From contig JAGYXB010000011.1 of the NCBI GenBank assembly GCA_022495005.1, positions 1-64,000 of the forward strand: a stretch of DNA of 64,000 bases, read 5' to 3'. The position numbers were made by a program, and so were the translations under genes. Positions 43,632-55,600 of this stretch are shown here, piece after piece. Every line of letters starts with the position of its first letter. Positions within the stretch are counted from its first letter, which is position 1. Origin of the DNA: Rhyacophila brunnea. Its lineage: Eukaryota; Arthropoda; Insecta; Trichoptera; Rhyacophilidae. A model generated the notes under the pieces. That model did no database searches. It was not told where the DNA came from and was given only the letters and a program-made list of their open reading frames with translations.

Positions 43632-46600
43632 ATGGATATCTTTGAGAAGCAAGTCACAAACAAGATATATCTGGATGACACCGACAAACTTAGTTGTGTA
43701 ATAGAAAATGCGCACAATATCAATAAACATACTGTAAGAATTTAATTACAATCTGACATTGCGAAACTTTTTTATTCATTGTTATTAAATGTAAACGTTT
43801 TACAATTTGCGTGTTTTTTTTGCAGGAATACTGCATCAGGGTACAGAGAGGTCCGTCAAAGGATAATTCCTGGTGCATATCGAGGCGATACAATGATTTT
43901 ACGTCACTCAATTCAAGTTTACAAATTGCTAATGTTGCTTTACCTCTTCCACCAAAAAAAATTATGGGAAATATGCAACCCGGGTTTATCGCCGAGCGTC
44001 AGGTGGCCCTTCAAGTAATATACTTTTTTTTTATTCATTATTATTAATTTCACTATTTTGCATTTCAAATAATTGCACCATTGTTTTGTTATTTACTGAG
44101 AATTAAACATGAATATTATATCATCATAATACCTGTTATCAATTAACTTATCGGTTACATTCAAATCTGTTGACATAATATTAACAAGAACTGTTTTTGT
44201 TAACTGCAATTTGTGTCTGAAATATTCAAATTTCAATTATAATTACGTATTGAAATTAAGAATCAAATGCATGGCAACGTTTGCAGTGCTCAAAATGAAA
44301 GCTACACTTCCCGATTGGTTTTATTTCAGACATTTAGGGTAGTTATTGTTTGTTATTCTGCGTTTCAGCTAAGATATTACAGTCATCTGTTGCTGACAAT
44401 TTTCATTATTATTGTTTCCGTAATTTGTATGGTTTGTTTTTTAATTCAAATAATGTCTCAGAAAAGAATTAATACTTTCTCAGTTTAAGAGAAAAGAAAT
44501 ATTCTCGAAAAGGTGAAAGAAGGCGTTGACATATTAATATAAGGCCATTTGAAAGTCGTGTGTGTTTCACAATGTTCCAAAGTCGGTAACCTCTATTTTT
44601 ACTTTTTCTTAAATATTGTTGTAGATTCTGATTTTGTAAGTACCTTGCCATCGTATTTATATTCATAAAATATCAAATTCAGCTCCGTTTATTAGTTAAA
44701 TAGAATTAAATCGGAGATTGATTGCAAAGTCGTTTATATTCATCATCTGCCATTTTATATTATATGACTGACTTTAAACATGATTTTTCATTAATTTTTA
44801 TGACGTTGAGGACATTTTATTCAGCTGCCTATTCACTATTTCTAATTGTTTACTAATATGTTTGAGAAAAGGAAATATTTTATTTGTAGTCCTAAATGTG
44901 CGCAGCGGATTATTGCGATTATCCCAAAATGGTGGAATATGGAGGTTACCTACTATGAAACTAACTTCATATAACATATTCACCGAACCTTGTATGATTT
45001 TTAAATGTGTAATTTTTTAATGAATTTAAAAAAAATTCCCTCAAAGTAATTACATTTTTTTTCAGGCATATCTCGATGCTATTCTGAAAAACATGGCATT
45101 AGCCTCGTCCTTAGTGGTGAAAATATTTTTGGATCCTGATAATTATTCTGTGATATTAAACGGTCAGTATTATTTTCTTGTTTATTTTTTGCACATTGCG
45201 TCACTATCAATTCCTATAATTTTTGGTGGCATGTTCGTGACTCATATGTCAAGTGATTTCCTGTTGTTTATCTAACAACATGGTATCAGTCCCCCACTGT
45301 GACCAGTAAACAGAAGACCACATTGTCTTTTGTTTTTTTTGGCCTGTCTGTGTGTTTCCGTTTAATTCTTTCCTTGACATTATGGAGTTGTTGCAGAGGT
45401 CATTATAAATGTCATAAAGGGTACTGTTGGGTACGTAGAAATGTCGAAAACAGAAGAAGTCATATCGAAAGAAATTATCGATAGTATCAGTACTATATAA
45501 TATTTACATCAATAAGCATCGTTTTACATTTATATTGAAAGTAAGTAAACATAACTTAAGTACATATAAAATCTTCACCGTAGAGCTAAGTAGATATGTA
45601 GAAATAAAAGTCACATTGAGTCATCAATACAGGTGTTCTCAAACTGTACTACTTGATGCTTGGGAGGTATTAAACATGTCAATAGACAAACTAAGAATGA
45701 TATCATAAGTGTTAATCTTAGTTATGTCATTATTTTCTTTACAATGATCATGTCCTCTTAGACCAGACCTGGGCAAACTTTTTGGATGAAGGGCCACATT
45801 AAGAATATAAAATGAATAGCGGGCCGCTAGGCCTACTACCTACTATCTACTATTTTTAGACATACATTATTTATTATCATAAAAAAGGAATTTGAATATA
45901 AAAAAATAAATGGTTCTCTAATAACCAAAAATTCAACGAGAAGAATGAAACTGTTTTACATTTTTGAACATTTTTTTAAAATTCAAGTGTTAATTTTGTA
46001 GTTGAGATTCTTAAAACTGCTTGTAAGTGTTCATCGGTGATGCTTGACCGTAAATAGTTTTTTTTATTGATATTCATAATTGAAAATGTTTGTTCACATA
46101 TATGTAGCTTGATCTAAAAATAACCAACATTTTTCTAGCAGAATCTTTAAGTTCTTCAAATTTGTCCGAATTAAGAGTTGTAAAATTTGCAGATTTCTTA
46201 GCTTGATCTAAAAATAACCAACATTTTTCTAGCAGAATCTTTAAGTTCTTCAAATTTGTCCGAATTAAGAGTTGTAAAATTTGCAGATTTCTTCTCGATG
46301 GTGCAATTCATGTATATTCAAATTTTATTTTTAAACAAGCGTTAAAATGCAGAAAAAAAGTAAACTTTTTTCAAAAATATGATTAAAGCTCGCGGGCCTC
46401 ACAAAAATACTTGGCTGGCCGTAGTTTTCCCAGGGCTGTCTTAGACTGAGCATATGGGCTTCACTATAATATGAAAGAACACGTAGTTATTTTTACCAGG
46501 ATTGGTTAGTAGCTACATATTTGTCAGACACCTAATTCTATTCCATGTCGGAGCTGTACACAGTAATGAATTATTTTCAAGCGCTGGATATTGGTTGAGG

Positions 46601-49600
46601 AAACAATATGGAATCCAAACTGACAACCCATTACACAAAAGGCAAGCATTTTGGTCTCTTCTTCAACATGGACACCAAACTACTAAAGAGGATATTTCAT
46701 ATACCCGTGATCTGGCTTCAAATACACAAAAATGATTGATCCAAATAAAATTTAAACTCAATACCTTCTGTTTGTTATATTGCCAGTTCGAAGTTTCAGA
46801 TTGATGTTTAATTATATTGTAATTGTAATTTTAATAATCCTTCTTTTTCTCTTACAGAGTTGGCATTACAAAACTTGTCCATGGCTCTTAGAGGTGACGG
46901 AGTGTTCGAATTAAAGTCTCCCATGCCTAACATTGGTTGGAGAATTAGGAAGCATTATTTTATGGTAAGCGAATCGTTAATTTCAGATTCGCTAGAATCT
47001 AGTCAACCAGTGTTAAAGGTGTGAGGTATTCCAATGGATGACTGAATCCCCCAGGAAAAACATATAAGTCTCGACTTGCTCGGTTGTTTGGATTTCTCCA
47101 TGCTCACAAAGAGTGGATAGATTTATCCCCTACTTACACATGCTATACACACATTGGGTACGCTTACGGTATATTTGCGGGGTAGTTGGACACCTGGGAC
47201 CCATATATTGAATGTACCACTGAATGGGATTTCGTCAACTCAGTTACTAATCATTCCCGGCACCAGATTTCAACAGGGTTATCATTCCTTTGCGTTTCTG
47301 ACTCACTACTTTATGAAACTGTTGTAATTAAGCAGAGCTTAATGCCCAAACCTATTTGTGTGTAATTGGCGGCCCACATAGTCCAATTCGTAAGGTAGTT
47401 GCTTGTCATCCGAGGTTTCCGGCTTCGATTTCCAGCGAAGTCACAATACTACATCTATGTTATTTTTTCAAATTCTGAGTATTTCTGTGATTTTGCATGT
47501 TGCTGTTACTACACTGATATCACTGGGCCTCAGGGCCTGTAGTGATGTGGCTGTAGTCATCTGTAGTGATGGAAAAAATATATATGGTGATATCGAAAAG
47601 ATTCGGCAAGCAACTTCCAATCTATCAAATAGCAATAAATCACTGATATTGAAATACCAACAATAAAACCGAAGATATATGTGTGATTTTTAATTTAAAT
47701 TCCATAATTATCTTTCAACAAGTTTTGTTGTTGTTTATAGATAGGTACATAATAATATGAGGGATGCTTTATATATATTTTATTAATATTTACTAAGTAA
47801 CAATTAAAAATAATTCCATTTACGAATTTTCTAGTTCGTTATCCAATTTTAATTAAACAATGTCTGATAAACTCTAATATTAGATAAAATATTCAGACAT
47901 GTAAATACATACATTTAAAGGTCATTACTTCCCCATATCACAATGGCTTTATATATTCGCATTTTATATTTGCCTATCTATAAATAAACACTGCTTATTT
48001 GGTGCACAAAAATATTCCAATTGAAATCCATCAAAACAATGTTTTGATCATTAACACTATGTATATGGCAATTTTGGAGTGTTTTTTGTATGATAAATTT
48101 TGTAGCCTGAGCAAAATAAATTTTGTCTGCTTGAGAGTTCTCTGAGAGTACACACCGGTTGATCATATGGCTTTATCGACATTCATTGAAGCCGCCCTGA
48201 GAATGCCTAATAACATTTATCTAGATGCATCTAACATTTAGCAATTTTGAAATTATTTTCACAGGTTTGTAGAAATCAATCGTCAGCTGATAACAATTTA
48301 TTATCATGGCAGACTTATGGACCAGACAAGGTATTGCAAGAAAGGGATATGCAGTGCGTCTTTAAGAGTCTAATGAGCTTAGAGGTAAATTGATTACCTC
48401 CATTATATTATACTCAAAATTATAAAGTTTTCATAAAAAAATTATGCGTAGAATAGGTTTTCTGTTTTTAACAATAAAATAAAACAAACATTTATACATA
48501 CTTAACGTCGCTAATTTTCTACAAACACATATCTCAATTTTTGTCAGTTTTGATTTGTTTGATGTAATGAATTCAGAATTTGAATACGCACATATTCCAC
48601 TAACACGTATCTCAAAACATACTAGATTTAAGCAATGCAAAAAAATCGTCTCACAATAAAAGACTTTTATAAATATTATAAACTCTATTATCTTGAGTTA
48701 CGTGTTTGTAAGTACACAGAATACTGAACTCCGACAGATGATTATACTGGAGTTCTTTCTTGTTAGTCAAGATACGTGTTTACTGCAGTAATATTGTGGA
48801 ATGATTCACAGTTAAGTTGCAACGCATTCTCGTATCTTCGACAATATGACTGATCGGTCGAAAGTATAGTGCGATAGATTGAAGATACAAAACATTTTTT
48901 TCTTGAAAATATGTGTATACTTAATGGATATTTCATGGAAGAAAATTTATTTCTGAATTTAAAACCGAGAGAGTAAAGTTGTTATTTATCTCTCCTGAAA
49001 AGTGGTGTTTTTTGAGATACGTGTTTGTAGAAAATTAACGTCGATATTGACAATGCATGGCATTCAATTGTGTAAAGCACCGGCGTACCATCCGGGGGTT
49101 TGCGTCTGGCCGATGTCTGCCGTCAAGTGGCTGAGCGTCTAGTAATTGTATGCAAATTGTGTTTTTTCTAAGCACGGTAACGAAACCCCGGACATTTTTT
49201 CAAATTATGTATGTTCAATAAAGAATGTTTCAGTCTCAACTCTTTAATGAATTATTCTTTGAACAAAAAAAATATTTTCTTAAATTTACATTAAGATTAA
49301 AATTTGATGTCGGCTTGGAATCAAGGTGACTAGGCACCTATTATTGGTATCTTGATTGAAACCACAACAGTCGATTGAATGCAATTTGAGAAGCGGTTCA
49401 GTTGTATACTACTAGTTTATTTCATCGTAATTAGTTAGAAAGCAGATGGGTCAATTGGTAAAGCACATTGGCCGGAATCCGATGGATACAGGTACGAGTC
49501 CTGTCCGGTGTCTTTTCAATATTTTTTCTAATCGGTATGTTTCTGAGGTGTTTTCAAATTATGTATGTTCAATAAAGAATATTACAATCTGAAATCTTGT

Positions 49601-52600
49601 GAATTAATAAAAAAAAATAGTAAAATATATTTAATTAAGTATAGAAACCTCTGATTTAAAATGTCTTGCTACCTGTTATTATTAACTGATAAATCCAGTT
49701 ATTCTGAGACTTAAAAAAATTGGAAGTCTACCTTTATATTTGTGCACTTTTTTTTTAATTAAAATTTTTTTAATTATGCCATATCGAAACTAGCTTAACA
49801 ATATGGGTCCATAGCACAGTGATGTGTAACGCAGTGTAAAAATACATGATTTTTTTTGTGTTTTTTTTTGTTTTCAGCATCCATATATAGATAAGATAGT
49901 TTTTTTGCATAGTCTAGAAAAGGGTGCTTACACAATTAGAAGTCTGCATGCGTGCGGGTCCGTCAGAGATCATTTGTACGGCACGCAGTACGGCAGTCCC
50001 TACCTGTCCAAGTATGCCAACCCAAAACAGCGGAAGCCGTTCACGATAGGACAAGTGGCTCATTACGGATACCAAATATTACAAGCTTTAAAATATTTAC
50101 ACGACAGAGGTCTGCCTTACGGTGAGTGTTTATGCTGCCATTTGATTATGTAACTGCAAAACTAAGTTTTTTAAGTCCTTATACCAAGATGCATAGAATA
50201 TCACTTAACACATACTAATCAGTCTTTAGTTGGGTGAGTAGTGGAGTGTTTAATGTATGAGAGCGCAATGGATAGAGTGCGTAGGTAGCACCACAAAGCG
50301 TATAGGCAAAGAATGAAACAAATCTGACAGCTGTTATAATAATTAGGTTTTTTGAGCCAGAAATAAAATAAATACAGTTAAATGTTGTTAATACGAAAAA
50401 ATTCTATCAAAATTAAAATCTGTGCAAATACTGTGCGTCATTAATCCATTAATTGAAGTTTCCAAGTAATGTATGTAGGGATTTACCACCATGTATTGAG
50501 CTAGTATTATAATCAACCACAATTGAATCAAACCAATTTTTCAACACAATTGTTTGGCATTGGTTCTCTAGTAAAACTATATCAAAATCCAATAAAATTA
50601 AATAACTAGAGCTCTGAAACATGTGAGTTATTGTTTTTCCTTTGAGTGGAGTACAGCTGTGCCAGTGATGTGTTAATGGGTCATAAAATGTCAGGATTAA
50701 AAAATATTTTTAATACAATGTCTTTCCATCAAGAATCACAGCTAACACTGATATTGTTGAAATTTTCTTCAGGTCATCTGCATGTTGGAAACCTAGCGAT
50801 AGAGAAGCAGAAGGTGCTGCTGATGGACGTAGAGAATTGCGTTATCGGAGTCCCCGTTTATTATAGACAATTTATTCTTGACCACAAAAAGATATGCACG
50901 ATGGAGTCCGTTGATGTGTATTGCTTTGGGCACACCCTATATGAAATGGCGTTTGGAGAACCACTGGAACAATCGACATGCGATGAATTCCCGTCCAACT
51001 CATCTATCGAGCTGGGTTAGTATATTTTTGTTTTTGATTATTTTAAATTGAAATGTATTATTTGATTCATTTAAATAAAAACAACATGTTTTGTTATCTT
51101 AGTAAACTTTCATGGTGACTAAATCGACCGGGGGTATTAGGGCACCTCTTGCAATGAACGGTCGTGTGCAGGTTATTTTACTAATAACTTTATTATAGTA
51201 TCTGTGCCCAGAATCAATTATTTATCGACTGGAGATCCTTGATGGAAATGGATATTGAGGTGTCGAAATTATCCAAGAATTATTCATTTACTTGAATGAT
51301 TTTTATAGTTTATCTCTGACTGGCTGTAGTGACTGAATATAATATAAAGTAAAATGCGACCTTTTATCTTCTTCGTCCATGCACACTATCTAAGTATAGC
51401 ATATGGAGAGCACACGGTACCTTTAAGTATCCCTGATGCTTGCCAATATTCTTCCAAGATCATGACAGAATCTCATACCTTCACCGAATACACGTATAGA
51501 TGATATATTTAGTGCCCTTTCAGGATGCCAGAATAAGATTGGTTTGAAGCAAAGGAAAGCCAGGTTGACAGGTCTTACGGTATCTGTAGATTACGGGTAC
51601 GGACAAGGAAGAAAACAAATCCACTCTTTGACAGTGGCAATAATAAGTGCTTTGTTTCAGTTTCTGTTCTGAGAATGATTCTAACGTCTGGTGTGTGTAA
51701 ACACGGGTTGCCGGATATCGACACTCTGCTGACGCACCCATTTTTCTCAAACGCCCTTTCGGTTGTCAACGGAGGCCAAAACAATCGTGTCGTGCCGCAG
51801 TGCCATCTTAAGTTTCCACTTCACATCAAAGAAGAATTGAAGAAAGTAGCCAGCTGTATAGAAACACGGTTAAGGAATGATCAAAAACTGGTAAAATATG
51901 CCCTTCTATTCAATTTACTTCAAAATACAGTCGAACTTGGTTATTACGATCATGGAAATAGTGAGATCTCGGATGTAATGAGGAAACATTCGTTGACATT
52001 TTAGTTTATGATTTTCTCCATACATTTATTCACTTTTATAACGAGCTACTTTTCGGATATACCGAGCAAAACTGTTAATGTGTCGTTCAAAAACAACATT
52101 TTCGACTCTAAGCAATAAAATCCAACCGGGCAGTTAACTAGACCGATGCCGCCGGAATCGGATTACATTTATGACACTAAAGTACCTAATAGGTGTTTTC
52201 TTTTCAGAGGCGTTGCTTTGACTTTGTTTTCGCCATGTTTGCGCCTATTATATCCCTATTCTCTCCTCACCTTCCAAATTCATATACCTCCCGAGCACAA
52301 TTAGGACCAGTGTCAAATCAATTGCCACCAGATCGATATCAATAATTACAAATCAATAAACAACAATAATACAAGGTGACCGTACGCGTGTGAATACGTA
52401 ACCCAATCATGTAACCATATAACTAAAAGACCCGGGATCCAAAAGTGCTTCAAGAGTCCAGTAAGATTTCCTCCGCTCAACAAACCGTAAAGGTTGATGC
52501 CCGGAGTTTGTCAGTCCACTCTACCCATACAAACTCAATATCCAAATATACACTCTATTAAAATATATCGCCAGCATATAATATGGTTAGTTTGGCATAA

Positions 52601-55600
52601 TAACTGTTTCCTTTCGCACACAGTATTATCATAGGGGACCGTAAGAGAAATGTTGCACTGGAAGATTGAAAATTAAGAAATGGGGGTAAAATTGGCGTTT
52701 CAAACTGAACAATCCATTCAAAAACAATCTTGGAAAAATATATTGCCTCACCTTTTCTCACAATATATATATTTATTATTTTATGATGGTCAGGCCATAA
52801 AACGCAAAGAACACATACGCGTTGACTGTCCTCAAATATTGAATGCAATTTTCATTTACATGACATACTGTAATGCATATTATATATTATGATACAAATG
52901 CAACTATTGAAATTAACATATTCTTAGCTACGTGTTTAAGTACATATATACCATATATCCATACTTGAGGTCCGGTAGGGTAAGCCAGTTCCCATTAATT
53001 TTGCGTTCCCTGGACTCTACAATCCTATGTAGATCCGGGCCTTCGCACAAAGAGGTTTCTTAACAGATTTTTATTTTATGAGAAATGCCACTTGCTCAAC
53101 CTACTCGGTCCATGCTCTGGATCCAAATACATAATGAAAAAACATCATTGTGTGTGAATTTGCCAAATCCGGGATTCGAATCTGAGACCAGCGAAATTAT
53201 AAGCTGACATGTTACCGCTCGGCCAATCGCGAGCGCTTCATTTCTTCACAATAATATGCATTTAATTTTAACACAGCATTTGTTTTACTAAATATATTCT
53301 GAAAATCTTTCTATTGGAGTTTGTAATTTGGAAGAAATTACAATATCCATGTTTTGCGATGATTTCATATGTTGTAATATCAATTTTATAATGTGAAGTA
53401 TAATGCCATGTAATTTTTCATGAAATTAGTTATAGTTATTCTTATCGCTGAGTGATAATCGAAGGGTAATGAGATAGATGCGTATTTCGGTTCAATAATT
53501 CTTTTATCTTTTTCAAATGTATTGGATCAAATAAAATGTTTTATCTATCTATACTAGAGATGGGAAAACTGGTCGATTTTGAAGACTAAGTATACTTACT
53601 ACCAGTATAAAAAAATACTTAGTATATAAACTTGTTCCAAAATACTCACTAGTATTTGGAATACTATATAGATCGTTTGGCGTGCGTATGCGACAAAAGT
53701 TTCATACTTAACTGAAACTAAAACCAACTCCATATTATTAGTATTTTAAAATACGTATCGGCTCAGGGAACTCAGACTGTAATATAATCGCTAAAAATAC
53801 GCTGCGCTCCGCTTGTCGACAAGTCCCATTTATTATAAAATTTTAAATTTATGAGTTGTTTTTCTGTTAGGTTACAATATTATTGTTAACAAAAATAAAT
53901 AACAGTGATTTTTTTAAATTTTAAACATGTTTTGAGCGGTATATAACAAGCCTAAGCCTGTGCGTCATCTCACCACTGTGCTGCGACACAAAATTTATGA
54001 CCTATTATTATTCATACATTCAAACGCAATAGACTAATAAATTAAAATATACCAATATTCAAGTGCTATTTCGTTCGTGCGCATTGAATGTCAATAGTGT
54101 TGAAAGTCTACCAACTGGCGAGTGCAGAGAACAGCGACTCGCGATGATATCATCACAAGTTTTTTGAAATAAGTTTATTGGGCCACAAATACTTAGTATG
54201 GGTAGTTTCATCCGAAACTTGAGTATACAAACTGGTGAGAGTATTTCTAACTCTACCAACTATACTGTATTAATTGCGGAATTCATTGTCCCTTTTCAGG
54301 CTAGGTCTGAACGTCGGCAATTAAGGATTCAAGAAATTTTGAGCTCCGAAGAAGAAATGCGGAAGAGAAAAAGAAAAGTGGTAAATATTTTACATGTATT
54401 GATTATTTCGTAATATTTTTTAATTATCGTCTTCTACTGACCACTACTACCACCATTTTTGCAAATTAATTGTCATCCTCCCTGCCGGCTATAATAAATA
54501 TCCCTCAACAGATGGACGGTGCGTTGCAGGCAAACCGAAGAGAGTTCATTATTAATCGTATTATACAATATATCTTAGAGATGCTGTTTTCTATTCACAA
54601 TAAATGTAGATACACCTCGCTATATGGCCGCTTGTTATATGGTTTTTTGCTGTAGCAGCCTTTTTAAATCCTAGAGCATTTTTTTTTCCATATACAGTGG
54701 AATCCCGATTTCACATTTACACTATTTGCGTGTATGTAATTTCTTTATTTTAGTGGTTACATCACTAATCTATTGTAATTAGTTATTGGTAATACAATTC
54801 TTTGATAATCATGACATTAAAAGTTTTAAACACACAGTGGAACCTTCATTTTCTATGCCTGGAATTTACGTTTTCCTACTATTTGTGTGTATTATCTGGA
54901 GTCACGTTTCATTTTAGTACATTTAATTCCCGGTTTTACTTTTTTATCTCCCGCAATTTATGTCTGAAATGTTCAATAAAAATAAAATTCCAATTTACAG
55001 TTACAATTCAAAGTACTACATCAATTAGCGCGTAATGCCTAAGCGAGCAGTCTTGTGTGGTTGCGAGGCAGCTTCGCCATAGATAGTATACGTGAACGCC
55101 TCGCAAGGCAAGATGCTCAGTCAGTCAGTACGCGACTCGCCTGAACGTTGCCGCGAGCCATCCAATTGTTGTCGGTTTATCGATGTTCAAAGGTGTTGCG
55201 TGCGGCTGCCTCGCGTGACGTTAATTTTGTTGTGAGCTGGCCCTCGCGCAGCAATTTTCGCGAAGCAAATGGCCGCTCAGTCTGTACGTGGCTATTGGAA
55301 TGTATTCGAGGTGCATGTGTACATTTTATTTATAGACATATGAATGCAGTGCCTGAGACCAACGTTGTGTCATACACAATGCTTAAATTTGTTGTTTTTT
55401 TTGGTTACATTTATTTTCAGTCTATTTGAAAAATGTAAAATTGGCGTTTCACTGTATGGTCAAAAAATACCTTTTAATAAAATTTATAAAATATTGTACT
55501 ATATATGTGTATATATGCGGATAAACAATTAGAGATAGGAATAATTGGACTGGGTGCGAAACAATAAGTCATGAACGCTTGCATCATAAAATTTGGCAAA

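Noticed and set aside
47370..47460. tRNA-like segment GGCGGCCCACATAGTCCAATTC with a GGCTTCGATTT box
   Set aside because: Boxes are too degenerate and the body does not match SINE family A or B.
51922..52100. Sequence ACAGTCGAACTTGGTTATTACGA-like, similar to a pogo terminus just after PXK exon 8
   Set aside because: No matching inverted right end with a TA flank was found before 52.2 kb, so only one possible end is visible.
53567..54264. Possible inverted-end element AGAGATGGGAAAAC ... GTATTTCTAACTCTA in PXK intron 8
   Set aside because: The ends match only loosely and flanking octamers do not agree, so a transposon boundary cannot be supported.
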